From: an uncultured Roseivirga sp.
Lineage (GTDB): Bacteria; Bacteroidota; Bacteroidia; Cytophagales; Cyclobacteriaceae
Direction of reading: 5' to 3'
NCBI GenBank assembly: GCA_947493005.1
Contig: CANLOY010000003.1
Location: 558,001-622,000, forward strand
DNA: 64,000 bases
In this document: positions 7,722-17,085 of the stretch, one piece after another
How positions within the stretch are numbered: the stretch's first letter is position 1
Layout: each line of letters starts with the position of its first letter
The notes under the pieces: generated by a model
Told to the model about the DNA's origin: nothing
Seen by the model: the letters and a program-made list of their open reading frames with translations, nothing else
Databases searched by the model: none
Made by a program: the position numbers and the translations under genes

Positions 7722-9962
7722 ATGAAAAGAAGCACTATACTCTTCCTTGTTTTTCTATTTACAATAAAGCTATCTTATAGTCAAAGTTCGCAGTTGTCTC
7801 TGGAACGTATTTTCAGCAGTGCCGAATTCTATTCAGACAGATCTAAATCTCTAAGGTGGTTTGATGGAGGTGATGCTTATACCACTTTGGAGAATTCAAC
7901 TACGCATCCAGGTTTTTTTGACATTGTAAGAAACGACACAAGAAGTGGAGAGCAACGTGTATTAGTGCCATCCGCCTGGTTGGTTCCTTCGGGGCAAAGA
8001 AGTCCTTTAAGAATTGAAGGCTACGACTGGTCAGACGACAAGTCAAAAGTTTTAATCTACACCAATTCCAGGCGTGTTTGGAGGGTGAACACCAGAGGAG
8101 ATTATTGGGTATTGGATTTAAACACCAAAAAGCTTCAGAAGCTTGGAGGAAACTCAGCAAAACCTTCAACACTAATGTTTGCCAAGTTTTCTCCAGGCAA
8201 TGGCGACCGTGTAGGGTATGTAAGAGAGCATAATGTTTATGTAGAATCCATTGAAAATGGAAAGATCACCCCTTTGACTAACGATGGTACTGACAAGATT
8301 ATCAACGGTACTTTCGATTGGGTTTATGAAGAGGAGTTTTCCTGTCAGGATGGATTCAGGTGGAGTCCTGATGGTACCAAAATAGCTTATTGGAGACTGG
8401 ATGCTTCCACAACTAGAAACTTCCTGATGATCAACAATACTGACTCTATCTACTCATATACTATCCCTGTACAATATCCTAAGGCAGGAGAAAAACCTTC
8501 TGAAGCTAAGGTAGGAGTTGTAAATGCTTCTGGAGGTCCAACTACATGGATGCAGCTTTCAGGTGAGGCAAACAATCAATATATACCAAGATTAATATGG
8601 ACCAATGATTCAAAAGCCTTACTTATCCAACACATGAACCGGCCTCAAAACCACAATAAAGTTACTTTGAGCCAAGCCTCTGATGGAAGCACTAGCGTAG
8701 TTTACGAAGACAAAGAAACCGCATGGTTAGATGTAGTTGATGACTTTCAATACCTGAAGGATGGCAAAACCTTTACATGGGTAAGCGAAAAGAGTGGATG
8801 GAGAGCCGCATACCTCATCAATAATGGCAAGGAAACTCAAATTACGCCTAAAGACTCCGATATGGTCAGTGTAAGCCTTATCGATGAAAGAAATGGTTGG
8901 CTATATTTTATGGCTAGCCCAGATGATGCTACGCAACGTTATTTGTATAGAACAAAACTGAATGGGAAAGGAAAAACGAAAAGACTTTCTCCTGCCAATC
9001 AGCCAGGCACTCACAGCTACAGCATAGCACCTAATGGCAAATATGCAAGACACACTTACTCTAAAGCTGGTGTTCCTCCTATTACAGACATCATCTCTTT
9101 ACCCGATCACAAAGTGATTAAGACTTTGGTGGCCAATAAACGCTTGAAAAAAACAGTTGAAGCCATTGACCGTAGCCCAATGGAATTCTTCAAAATCAAA
9201 TTAGAGGACGGCACATCACTTGATGCTTACATGATTAAGCCAACGGGATTTAACCCTCAGAAGAAGTATCCAGTGTTATTTCATGTCTATGGGGAACCCT
9301 GGTCTCAAACCGTTTTAGACTCATGGGGAGGTTCCAACTACTTATGGCATCTTATGCTTGCTCAAAAAGGTTACCTGATTATGAGCATTGATAATAGAGG
9401 AACCCCCGGCCCCAAAGGAAGAGAATGGAGAAAATCAGTATATGGTCAGATTGGGGTGCAATCTTCAGCCGATCAGGCAGAAGGTGTCCAGAAAATCATC
9501 CGGATGTACGACTTTGTCGACCCTGAAAGAATTGCCATTTGGGGATGGAGCGGTGGTGGCTCTATGACACTCAACGCAATGTTCAGATACCCTGATATCT
9601 ACCGTACAGGAATGTCAGTTGCTCCCGTTCCAGATCAACGACTCTACGATAACATCTATCAGGAAAGATATTCAGGAATACCTCAGGAAATGCCGGAAAG
9701 CTATGAAAAGGGTTCTCCGGTAAACTTTGCACACAACCTGAAAGGAAATTTGTTGCTTGTTCATGGTACTGGCGATGACAATGTACATTATCAAGGTTCT
9801 GAAGTACTGATCAATAAACTGATTGAGCATAACAAAATTTTCTCCTTTATGTCTTACCCAAATCGATCTCATGGTATTTATGAAGGGAAAAATACTTCAA
9901 GACACTTAAGAGAAATTTTAACTAATTACCTTAGACTTAATTTACCTGCAGGAGGAAAGTAA
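7722..9962 (+). CDS. Dipeptidyl peptidase IV family serine exopeptidase (S9)
   Basis: 746 residues, exported (signal peptide MKRSTILFLVFLFTIKLSYSQ). The N-terminal eight-bladed propeller (DPPIV_N) carries the double-Glu substrate motif DWVYEEEFS. The C-terminal alpha/beta hydrolase domain has Ser610 in GWSGGGS (usually GWSYGG), Asp in HGTGDDNVH and His in NRSHGIY. The family removes N-terminal dipeptides, typically X-Pro or X-Ala, and works in the periplasm or at the surface. Length is usual for the family. The next gene, an M1 aminopeptidase, starts 8 bp downstream, giving a two-gene peptide-degradation operon. The Gly after the catalytic Ser, in place of Tyr/Trp, is a small departure that may affect specificity. 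Confidence 0.95.
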   Translation: MKRSTILFLVFLFTIKLSYSQSSQLSLERIFSSAEFYSDRSKSLRWFDGGDAYTTLENSTTHPGFFDIVRNDTRSGEQRVLVPSAWLVPSGQRSPLRIEGYDWSDDKSKVLIYTNSRRVWRVNTRGDYWVLDLNTKKLQKLGGNSAKPSTLMFAKFSPGNGDRVGYVREHNVYVESIENGKITPLTNDGTDKIINGTFDWVYEEEFSCQDGFRWSPDGTKIAYWRLDASTTRNFLMINNTDSIYSYTIPVQYPKAGEKPSEAKVGVVNASGGPTTWMQLSGEANNQYIPRLIWTNDSKALLIQHMNRPQNHNKVTLSQASDGSTSVVYEDKETAWLDVVDDFQYLKDGKTFTWVSEKSGWRAAYLINNGKETQITPKDSDMVSVSLIDERNGWLYFMASPDDATQRYLYRTKLNGKGKTKRLSPANQPGTHSYSIAPNGKYARHTYSKAGVPPITDIISLPDHKVIKTLVANKRLKKTVEAIDRSPMEFFKIKLEDGTSLDAYMIKPTGFNPQKKYPVLFHVYGEPWSQTVLDSWGGSNYLWHLMLAQKGYLIMSIDNRGTPGPKGREWRKSVYGQIGVQSSADQAEGVQKIIRMYDFVDPERIAIWGWSGGGSMTLNAMFRYPDIYRTGMSVAPVPDQRLYDNIYQERYSGIPQEMPESYEKGSPVNFAHNLKGNLLLVHGTGDDNVHYQGSEVLINKLIEHNKIFSFMSYPNRSHGIYEGKNTSRHLREILTNYLRLNLPAGGK

Positions 9963-9970
9963 GAAACATT

Positions 9971-11593
9971 ATGAAACAACTTTTAATAGCTTCATTACTC
10001 ATTTGTTCATTCACATTAACGGGTCAGCACTTTACAAGGCAAGACTCTCTTAGAGGATCGATTACCCCTGAGAGAGAATGGTGGGACTTATTAAACTACC
10101 ACCTTTCAGTTGAAGTACTTCCAAATGAAAAGCGTATTAAGGGTAGCAATGTAATCAAGTACAAAGTACTCGAGTCTCATGATGTGATGCAGATCGATTT
10201 ACAAACACCATTGAAAATCACTAAAGTAACTCAAGGTAAAAAGCAGTTAAAATTCACTTCAGAAGGTAATGCACATTTTATCAAACTACAGTCCAAGCAG
10301 ACCAAAGGAGATGTAAATGAAGTAACTGTTTTTTATGAGGGACAGCCAAAAGAAGCAGTCAGGGCTCCCTGGGATGGAGGTTTCAGCTGGAAAAAAGATA
10401 GTAAGGGCACTGATTTCATTGCTACATCCTGCCAGGGTTTGGGTGCCAGTGTTTGGTGGCCATGCAAAGATCATATGTATGATGAAGTAGAAGGTATGCA
10501 GATTAGTGTAGAAGTACCTGAGCACCTTGTTGATGTTTCCAACGGTAGACTATTAAGTGTAGATCATAATAAAAAGAAGAAAACAAAAACTTATCACTGG
10601 GCAATTACAAACCCTATCAACAACTATGGAGTAAATCTGAATATTGGTGACTACACAAGTTGGAAAGAAGTGTACAAAGGAGAAAAGGGTGACCTTGATA
10701 TTACTTATTGGGCGCTAAAGGTGGATGAAGAAAGGGCCAAAAAACAGTATGTGGAAGTTCCCCGTATGCTCAAGGCTTTCGAGCATTGGTTCGGCCCCTA
10801 CCCATTCTATGAGGATGGTTATCAATTAGTACAGGCTCCTTACCTTGGAATGGAACATCAAAGTTCGGTTACTTATGGAAATGACTTCCAAAATGGATAT
10901 CTGGGAAGAGACTTAAGTTCAACTGGATGGGGTAATAAATTCGACTTCATTATTGTTCATGAATCAGGTCATGAATGGTTCGCAAATAATATCACACACA
11001 AGGACATGGCTGATATGTGGATTCATGAAAGTTTTACTAACTACTCAGAAAGCATCTTTCTGGATTATCATTTTGGTAAAGAAGCAGGTCAGGAATATGT
11101 ACGTGGCACAAGAACTAACATTGGCAATGATAAACCAATGATAGGCCCCTATGGTGTTAATTATGATGGCTACCCTATTGATGTCTACTATAAAGGTGGA
11201 AACATGCTAAACACCTTAAGAACCATAGTAAACGATGATGAAAAATGGAGGGGACTATTGAGATCGGTCAACAAAGAGTTTTACCACAAAACAGTTACTT
11301 CAAAAGACTTCGAAGCACACATGGCAAGCTATCTTGGTTTGGATCTAAAAGCATTTTTCAATCAATACCTAAGAGACCCGAGAGTACCTGCATTAGAGTA
11401 CTACTTTAAAGATGGCAGTCTTTTCTACAGGTGGATCAATACCATTGCTTCTTTTAACATGCCAGTTGATATTTCAATTAATGGAAGTCAAATGCGTCTG
11501 ACTCCTACTTCAAGGTGGAAAGACATGAAAGTTAATGGCACAACACTAACAGTAGACCCTAATTACTACATCAGTGTAATGAAAAGCCGATAG
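9971..11593 (+). CDS. M1 family zinc aminopeptidase
   Basis: 540 residues with a signal peptide (MKQLLIASLLICSFTLTGQ). The gluzincin motif is complete: HESGH, 18 residues, then the Glu ligand in WIHESFTNYSE. The exopeptidase motif is GMEHQ rather than the classic GAMEN, as is common in exported Bacteroidota M1 enzymes. The catalytic Tyr probably lies in the DVYYKGGNML region. The protein is shorter than PepN-type enzymes because it lacks the large C-terminal helical domain. It follows the DPP-IV gene with an 8-bp gap and should act on the same extracytoplasmic peptide pool. Confidence 0.93.
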   Translation: MKQLLIASLLICSFTLTGQHFTRQDSLRGSITPEREWWDLLNYHLSVEVLPNEKRIKGSNVIKYKVLESHDVMQIDLQTPLKITKVTQGKKQLKFTSEGNAHFIKLQSKQTKGDVNEVTVFYEGQPKEAVRAPWDGGFSWKKDSKGTDFIATSCQGLGASVWWPCKDHMYDEVEGMQISVEVPEHLVDVSNGRLLSVDHNKKKKTKTYHWAITNPINNYGVNLNIGDYTSWKEVYKGEKGDLDITYWALKVDEERAKKQYVEVPRMLKAFEHWFGPYPFYEDGYQLVQAPYLGMEHQSSVTYGNDFQNGYLGRDLSSTGWGNKFDFIIVHESGHEWFANNITHKDMADMWIHESFTNYSESIFLDYHFGKEAGQEYVRGTRTNIGNDKPMIGPYGVNYDGYPIDVYYKGGNMLNTLRTIVNDDEKWRGLLRSVNKEFYHKTVTSKDFEAHMASYLGLDLKAFFNQYLRDPRVPALEYYFKDGSLFYRWINTIASFNMPVDISINGSQMRLTPTSRWKDMKVNGTTLTVDPNYYISVMKSR

Positions 11594-11816
11594 AAAGTTT
11601 CTATTCTACCCATGCAGTCATTTCCAATGCAGTGAGAAAACTATTATGCTCTAATAGGACATAGTTCCAGATTTCTCCGATTGTCAAAATGACTACAAAA
11701 AAGCCAGATTTCAACCTGGCACATTCTTTCAGAGAGTAGTCACACCTATATGTGGTTACATATCTGCTATGAGTTGTGTATTTTAGATAAGCAACATCTA
11801 CCAAATGCACGTCAAT

Positions 11817-12737
11817 ATGAGGTACCAACTCTGTTTTGTTCTTTTTAATCTATGCACAATTGCACTGGCGCAAATTAAGCCTGTGCCCGTTTATGAAGAG
11901 TTACTCAGTCAGTTCCCAAATGTTAGAGATTTCACTATTGCAAATAACGAAACTGAAGCTTACTTCACTGCACTTAGCCCTTCAGGTGAACTATCATTTA
12001 TAATAAGGATTGATAAAAGAGGAAAAAAGTGGTCTTCTAAAATCGCCTCTTTTTCAGGTCGAAACACAGATTTAGAGCCCTTTCTATCTCCCGATGGCTT
12101 ACGGTTGTATTTTGCTTCTAATCGTCCTTTGAATAATGGAGGCAAAAAGACAGACTTTGACATTTGGTATGTGGAAAGAGAGGATAGTCAATCGCCTTGG
12201 TCCTCTCCAATCAATGTAGGACCAGAAGTAAACACCAGTGATAGCGAGTTTTATCCTGCAATTACCAATAGTGGAAATCTTTATTTTACCTGTGCTAAAA
12301 CTGATTCTGAATCCAAAGATGATATTTACATATCTAAGTGGACAGGAACCAATTATGAAACTCCGGTTTCGCTAGGCTCTGGTGTTAATTCAAATGGTTA
12401 TGAATTCAATGCTTATATAGCCCCTGATGAGTCGTTCATTGTTTTCAGTGGATTTGGACGTCCTGATGGGCTGGGTCAAGGTGATTTATACATGAGCAAA
12501 AAAGACGAGCAGGGTAATTGGAAAAAGGCTGAAAACCTAGGTAAGAATGTGAACTCAAATAAACTTGATTATTGTCCCTTTGTAAATACAAAAACAGGAG
12601 TGCTTTACTTCACAAGTAAACGAAGCAATGTGACACTTAAAAAAGATGGTTTTAATAGTACAAAAGAATTTCTAAAAGAGATTAATAAATACGAAAATGG
12701 ATTGAGTAGAATTTATCGTGTATCAATTCAAAAATAG
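11817..12737 (+). CDS. Exported PD40/WD40-like propeller protein
   Basis: About 306 residues with a signal peptide (MRYQLCFVLFNLCTIALAQ). Repeats of the TolB-like PD40 type are clear: FLSPDGLRLYFASNRP, FYPAITNSGNLYFTCAK, YIAPDESFIVFSGFGRPDG and YCPFVNTKTGVLYFTSKRS. Such proteins usually bind other envelope proteins or ligands; no catalytic motif is seen. An in-frame ATG 12 nt upstream is possible, but the chosen one gives the better signal peptide. The stop codon touches the start codon of the glycosyltransferase that follows, so the two are surely one transcript, an unusual pairing whose meaning is unclear. Confidence 0.8.
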   Translation: MRYQLCFVLFNLCTIALAQIKPVPVYEELLSQFPNVRDFTIANNETEAYFTALSPSGELSFIIRIDKRGKKWSSKIASFSGRNTDLEPFLSPDGLRLYFASNRPLNNGGKKTDFDIWYVEREDSQSPWSSPINVGPEVNTSDSEFYPAITNSGNLYFTCAKTDSESKDDIYISKWTGTNYETPVSLGSGVNSNGYEFNAYIAPDESFIVFSGFGRPDGLGQGDLYMSKKDEQGNWKKAENLGKNVNSNKLDYCPFVNTKTGVLYFTSKRSNVTLKKDGFNSTKEFLKEINKYENGLSRIYRVSIQK

Positions 12738-13748
12738 ATGCCGCCAAAAGTTCCTCTTCTAAGTATCATAATGCCGGTCAAAAACTTAGAAGATTATATT
12801 GAAGACTGTCTTAGCTCAATAGTGAATCAAAGCTTTGAAGATTGGGAATTGATTATCATCAATGATCACTCAACAGACAAAACGCTCTCAATAATCAATC
12901 AGTTTGCTTCCAATGACAACCGGATTTCTTGTTTTACCAATCAAGGTCAGGGCATTATTCCAGCACTTCAACTTGCTTTGTCCAAGTCAAAAGGGACATT
13001 CATTAGTCGTTTTGATGGAGATGATATAATGCCTGACGGCAGGCTTCTGTTAATGATAGATGCTTTGAGCAAAAGCCCAGGAAAGACGATAGTCACAGGA
13101 AAAGCTGAATATTTTTCTGTATCCCCTATTTCTAAGGGTTATCGGGAGTACCAGGAATGGTTAAATCAGCGTATCGATTTTCAAGATCATTGGAAATGGA
13201 TCTACCGAGAGTGTCCAGTGGCCTCACCCAACTGGATTGCAAATAAATTTGACATACAGGAAATTGGAGGCTTTGACCGGCTCTCCTACCCGGAAGACTA
13301 CCACTTAACACTCAAGTGGTATCAGAACGGGTTCAACATCCATAGCCTTAATCAAACCACGCTTATGTGGAGAGAACATACTGATCGTACCTCTAGAAAT
13401 TCTGAGCATTACAATCAGGAATCCTTCTTTAGATTAAAACTTGATCATTTTATCAAAAATGAATTGAACCAATCGCAACTGATAGTCTGGGGAACAGGAG
13501 TCAAAGGTCGACTTACAAAAAGAATTCTGGATCAGTTAGGTACTGCTTTCTTATGGATGGATTTTTTACCAAAAGGCACTTCCAAAGAATTATCAGGACA
13601 ATCTGTTACAAACTTTAAATCCATTGAAAAGTTAAAGATTTACAAACTTCTGCTAGCCATTTATCCTTCAAAAAAAGAAAGGAAAGAAATGGAAGATTAC
13701 TTAAATCAACAAGGGCTCAAATTGGGTAGGGATTATTGGTATCTCTGA
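12738..13748 (+). CDS. Family 2 glycosyltransferase with extra C-terminal domain
   Basis: 336 residues. The first 220 are a GT-A fold family 2 transferase: the start LSIIMPVKNLEDYIEDCL, nucleotide-binding IIINDHSTDKT, the metal-binding DGDD in SRFDGDDIMP, and the acceptor-side motif GGFDRLSYPEDYHL. It should transfer a sugar from a nucleotide donor in the cytoplasm; the acceptor is unknown. The last 100 residues look like a separate Rossmann-type domain (IVWGTGVKGR, then MDFLPKG and KLLLAIYPSKKER), similar to tails seen on some bacterial GT2 enzymes. There is no polysaccharide cluster nearby; the gene directly abuts the PD40 gene. Confidence 0.88.
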   Translation: MPPKVPLLSIIMPVKNLEDYIEDCLSSIVNQSFEDWELIIINDHSTDKTLSIINQFASNDNRISCFTNQGQGIIPALQLALSKSKGTFISRFDGDDIMPDGRLLLMIDALSKSPGKTIVTGKAEYFSVSPISKGYREYQEWLNQRIDFQDHWKWIYRECPVASPNWIANKFDIQEIGGFDRLSYPEDYHLTLKWYQNGFNIHSLNQTTLMWREHTDRTSRNSEHYNQESFFRLKLDHFIKNELNQSQLIVWGTGVKGRLTKRILDQLGTAFLWMDFLPKGTSKELSGQSVTNFKSIEKLKIYKLLLAIYPSKKERKEMEDYLNQQGLKLGRDYWYL

Positions 13749-13828
13749 TGCAACTATTCCAGACAAATTGGAATCTAGCATAAAACAACAACAAAACCTG
13801 GCTTACAACCAGCCAGTCATTGAACAAC

Positions 13829-14485
13829 ATGCAAAAACTCACTTATTCATTGGTCATACTTTTAATAATCTGTTCCTGCAACGAAAAAGTAAGCTTCGAA
13901 AAAGCCCAACCCGCTCATGCAAAACAGTTAGGTCAAATCCCCACTCTTTATCATGGGAATTATATTGATCTAGAAGATAGCTCAAGTGTAAAAATCATGA
14001 ATAACATGATTGTTCAGTATGAAAAAGAGCCTTTTATAATTGCTGAACCTATTGATAGTATTCTGGTTGAAATAGACTTGGAACCTGGAATTGATATTGT
14101 TACCAGAGGAACCGATTTTATCGAAATTAATTTCTGGGGCATTAGTAAAGAAAAATTAGAATTCAGAAACGACTCATTGTTTGGCTCAATTAACATACCT
14201 CAGGTTATTTTCTCATTTGAAGAAGGAGACATTCTGAAAGAAAAGAGTGATTGTTATTTTTTTAACGTCAAGTGTGAGTCCGGTTACTATTTAAGGAAAG
14301 TAAAATTAGATGAAGATGTATTAACCGTTTCGAAGATCGAAAGAGCCGAAGATGTCGTAAGCCTGAGTAGTATTTCTCGCAATTCCGATAGAAAAGGAAA
14401 AGGGCTAAAACCTAATAAAAGGCAATTCAACCGAATCAATCGGAATAGCTTTAATATATCTCGAGAATTCAAGAAAGTTGAATGA
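13829..14485 (+). CDS. Putative lipoprotein, unknown function
   Basis: 218 residues. The N terminus MQKLTYSLVILLIICSCNE is a lipoprotein signal ending in S-C. The rest is beta-rich with many acidic residues (SILVEIDLEPGIDIVTRGTD, VIFSFEEGDILKEKS) and ends in a very basic tail rich in Arg, Asn and Lys. The start is the ATG; an in-frame TTG nine nt upstream is less likely. No family recognised. It lies between the glycosyltransferase and the prs promoter on the same strand, with 80 bp of hairpin-containing spacer before it, so it may be a separate unit. Confidence 0.7.
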   Translation: MQKLTYSLVILLIICSCNEKVSFEKAQPAHAKQLGQIPTLYHGNYIDLEDSSSVKIMNNMIVQYEKEPFIIAEPIDSILVEIDLEPGIDIVTRGTDFIEINFWGISKEKLEFRNDSLFGSINIPQVIFSFEEGDILKEKSDCYFFNVKCESGYYLRKVKLDEDVLTVSKIERAEDVVSLSSISRNSDRKGKGLKPNKRQFNRINRNSFNISREFKKVE

Positions 14486-14565
14486 TACTTAATCTCCTCA
14501 TTTACACCTGTTAAAACACGTTTTGGAAAGTAGTATTCACTAGTACTTTTTTCATATAAAATCAT

Positions 14566-14573
14566 TACCTTTG
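14566..14573 (+). promoter_or_regulatory. -7 promoter box (TACCTTTG) of prs
   Basis: Exact TAnnTTTG match 19 nt upstream of the GTG start of prs, predicting a leader of about 15 nt. Confidence 0.75.
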
Positions 14574-14592
14574 CAGCTCAATTTTAAGCGCT

Positions 14593-15531
14593 GTGAAGAA
14601 TAAAACTCCAATCAACAAGTTATTTGCAGGAAACGGCTCTCCAGAGCTGGGCAAAAGAATCGGTGAATTTTACGGTCAAGGACTAGGCTCCATTGAACTT
14701 CAGAAGTTTAGTGATGGCGAAATGGCTCCTTACTTCAATGAATCCGTACGTGGAGCAAATGTATTCTTGATTCAATCAACAATGTCTCCGGGCGATAACC
14801 TGATTGAGCTTTGCCTGATGATAGATGCAGCTAAAAGAGCCAGTGCTTATAAAGCTATTGCAGTTATTCCTTATTTCGGATATGCTCGTCAGGATAGAAA
14901 AGACAAGCCAAGAATAGCTATTGGTGCAAAAATGGTAGCCAACATTTTAACAGCTGCTGGTGCCGATAGAATCATGACTTGTGATTTACACGCTGGTCAG
15001 ATTCAAGGATTCTTTGACATACCAGTTGATCATTTAGATGGTTCGGCAATTTTTGTCCCCTACCTGAGAAGCCTTAACCTGGACGACTTGCTTTTTGCTT
15101 CACCAGATGTTGGCGGTGTAAAAAGAACAAGGTCTTTCGCTCAGCATTTCAATGCAGAGATGGTTGTGATTGACAAGCATCGTAAAAAGGCCAATGAGGT
15201 AGCCGAAATGAGAATCATTGGTAGCGTTGAAGGAAGAAACGTGGTTTTGGTAGATGACCTTGTAGACACAGGTGGAACACTATGCAAAGCAGCAAAAATC
15301 ATAATGGAAAATGGCGCTAAGTCAGTAAGAGCAGTTTGTACACATCCTGTTTTATCTGGCAAAGCTTACGACAACATAAACAACTCCGTTCTTGAAGAAC
15401 TAGTAGTTACGGACTCTATTCCTTTAAGTCAGGACTCTAGTAAAATCAGAGTACTGACTGTTGCAGAATTGTTTGCCAAGGCAATCAACAACGTAACTAC
15501 AGACGGATCAATTAGTAAATTATTTATTTAA
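14593..15531 (+). CDS. prs: Ribose-phosphate pyrophosphokinase
   Basis: 312 residues, the usual length. Makes PRPP from ribose 5-phosphate and ATP for purine, pyrimidine, His, Trp and NAD synthesis in the cytoplasm. Signatures: the ATP region YFGYARQDRK, the metal-binding loop CDLHAGQIQGFFDIPVDHLDG and the PRPP-binding loop VVLVDDLVDTGGTL. The start codon is GTG; the N terminus aligns with the family there and no earlier in-frame ATG fits. A consensus promoter lies just upstream, and rplY follows after 12 bp, so prs-rplY form an operon. Confidence 0.97.
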   Translation: MKNKTPINKLFAGNGSPELGKRIGEFYGQGLGSIELQKFSDGEMAPYFNESVRGANVFLIQSTMSPGDNLIELCLMIDAAKRASAYKAIAVIPYFGYARQDRKDKPRIAIGAKMVANILTAAGADRIMTCDLHAGQIQGFFDIPVDHLDGSAIFVPYLRSLNLDDLLFASPDVGGVKRTRSFAQHFNAEMVVIDKHRKKANEVAEMRIIGSVEGRNVVLVDDLVDTGGTLCKAAKIIMENGAKSVRAVCTHPVLSGKAYDNINNSVLEELVVTDSIPLSQDSSKIRVLTVAELFAKAINNVTTDGSISKLFI

Positions 15532-15543
15532 CATATATATATC

Positions 15544-16158
15544 ATGAGAGAAGTAGAGATTATAGGGTTTAAAAGAGCAAATCTCGGTAAAGCAGAATCA
15601 AGCAAACTAAGAGCTGAAGGTAACGTACCAGGTGTTTTATACGGTGGTGACGACTTAGTTCATTTTTATGCACCTGCTATTCAATTCAGACCTGCATTGT
15701 ATTCTCCTGATGCTTGCTTTATCAAAGTAAACGTTGAAGGAAAAGAGTACAGAGCTATTGTACAAGAATCACAATGGCATCCGGTAAGTGAAGCATTGCT
15801 ACACGTAGATTTGCTTGAGCTTACAGTAGGTAAAAAGGTTAAAATGGATATCCCAGTGAAGACATTAGGTAGTGCACCTGGAGTTGCAAACGGAGGTACC
15901 TTAATTATCAAAAATCCAAAGCTTAAAGTATTGGCATTACCTAAAGACATGCCAGAGTCTATAGAGCTAGATATTTCAGAACTTACTATGGGTAAGTCAA
16001 TCAAGGTTGGGTCTATCGAAACTAACAATTTCGAAATCCTTACAAGTGATTTGGTTACCGTTGTTAACGTTGCTATTCCACGTGCTCTTAGAGGTAAGAG
16101 TGCTGAAGAGCTTGAAGCTGAAGAAGCTGAAGCAGCAGCTGAAGAGACGGCAGAATAA
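15544..16158 (+). CDS. rplY: 50S ribosomal protein L25 (Ctc type)
   Basis: 204 residues: an N-terminal L25 beta-barrel (REVEIIGFKRANLGKAESSK, LRAEGNVPGVLYGG) and the C-terminal TL5/CTC domain (PVKTLGSAPGVANGGTL). It binds 5S rRNA on the large subunit. The protein ends in an Ala/Glu-rich acidic tail, common in Bacteroidota L25. It lies 12 bp after prs, with an intrinsic terminator just after the stop. Confidence 0.96.
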   Translation: MREVEIIGFKRANLGKAESSKLRAEGNVPGVLYGGDDLVHFYAPAIQFRPALYSPDACFIKVNVEGKEYRAIVQESQWHPVSEALLHVDLLELTVGKKVKMDIPVKTLGSAPGVANGGTLIIKNPKLKVLALPKDMPESIELDISELTMGKSIKVGSIETNNFEILTSDLVTVVNVAIPRALRGKSAEELEAEEAEAAAEETAE

Positions 16159-16182
16159 TAAAATTAAAACAGTATTTTTAAC

Positions 16183-16212
16183 AATCCTGCTCAGCAATGG
16201 GCAGGATTTTTT
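16183..16212 (+). terminator. Intrinsic terminator after rplY
   Basis: AATCCTGCTC and GGGCAGGATT form a hairpin with one mismatch followed by seven T, 12 bp before the pth start codon. Read-through would be needed for prs-rplY to drive pth. Confidence 0.88.
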
Positions 16213-16224
16213 TATTTTCAAAAC

Positions 16225-16785
16225 ATGAAATACTTGATCGTTGGCTTGGGTAATATTGGCCCTGAATACGAACTTACCAGACACAACATTGGTTTCTTAA
16301 CGCTTGACCGTTTGGCGGACCAAAAGAGCGTAAAATTTGAAATGAATCGACTTGCTTATCACACAGAATTTAAGTTCAAAAGTCGTATTATTCATTTGAT
16401 TAAGCCCACCACGTATATGAACCTTAGCGGTAAAGCCGTGAAGCACTGGATGCAGGAACTCAAAGTGCCAAAGGAGAATGTTTTAGTTATTGTAGATGAT
16501 ATCGCTATCCCTTTTAACAAGTTAAGGATGCGAGCCAAAGGGTCGAGTGCAGGACACAACGGACTAAAAAATATTGAAGACCTCACGGGTGGACAAAACT
16601 ATGCTCGATTGAAATTTGGTGTTGGCGATGATTTCCCAAAAGGCCGACAAGCTGATTATGTACTGAGCAAGTTTACCCAACAAGAGTTTCAAGAACTCCC
16701 CTTCTCTATGGACAAAGCTATTGATATGATTTTAGCTTTCTGTACAATTGGTATTGCTCGTACCATGTCCCAATTTAATGACTAG
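16225..16785 (+). CDS. pth: Peptidyl-tRNA hydrolase
   Basis: 186 residues, normal length. Releases tRNA from peptidyl-tRNAs that drop off ribosomes. The catalytic His lies in YELTRHNIGF; KPTTYMNLSGKAV, VIVDDIAIPF and GSSAGHNGLKNIE are the other family signatures. The first glycine-rich motif reads GLGNIG where most species have GNPG. Gene order prs-rplY-pth is a common one. A thiamine-binding-like gene starts 6 bp after the stop. Confidence 0.96.
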   Translation: MKYLIVGLGNIGPEYELTRHNIGFLTLDRLADQKSVKFEMNRLAYHTEFKFKSRIIHLIKPTTYMNLSGKAVKHWMQELKVPKENVLVIVDDIAIPFNKLRMRAKGSSAGHNGLKNIEDLTGGQNYARLKFGVGDDFPKGRQADYVLSKFTQQEFQELPFSMDKAIDMILAFCTIGIARTMSQFND

Positions 16786-16791
16786 CAAAAC

Positions 16792-17085
16792 ATGAAGCAG
16801 ATCAATTTAGGAATACAAGTAGTGCCTATTCTCAATGCCGATGATGGTTACCCAATTATAGATGAGTGTATTGAATTGATACAATCATCAGGAATACCAC
16901 ACACTGTAACTCCCTTTGAAACAGTGCTTGAGGGCCCATACAGCGAAATAATGGAATTGGTCAACAGAATACATGAAACGGCAAACAGGCTAAGCCCTGA
17001 GACTGTCATTAACATTCGAATCCATAGTAAGAGAGGCGAAGATGTAATCGGTACTGACAAAACGGATAAGTTTCAGATCAAATAA
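16792..17085 (+). CDS. Thiamine-binding / MTH1187-family small protein
   Basis: 97 residues with the ferredoxin-like fold pattern of the MTH1187/YkoF family (UPF0045): INLGIQVVPI, then the helix YPIIDECIELIQSSG, PHTVTPFETVLEGPY, and the helix-strand pair ending in VINIRIHSKRG. Members bind thiamine or HMP-type ligands in structural studies, but the biological role is poorly known. It probably shares the pth transcript (6-bp gap). A short hairpin without a T tract follows the stop. Confidence 0.85.
   Translation: MKQINLGIQVVPILNADDGYPIIDECIELIQSSGIPHTVTPFETVLEGPYSEIMELVNRIHETANRLSPETVINIRIHSKRGEDVIGTDKTDKFQIK

Noticed and set aside
11601-11828. Minus-strand frame of 75 codons between the M1 peptidase and PD40 genes
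   Set aside because: It has no signal peptide, domain or neighbour support and overlaps the start of the PD40 gene.
13756-13816. Two short hairpins (ATTCCA-N7-TGGAAT and CTGGCT-N7-AGCCAG) after the glycosyltransferase, and a similar AACTATTCC word near 2705
   Set aside because: Six-base stems without T tracts and a nine-base word match are within chance; not called as terminators or repeats.
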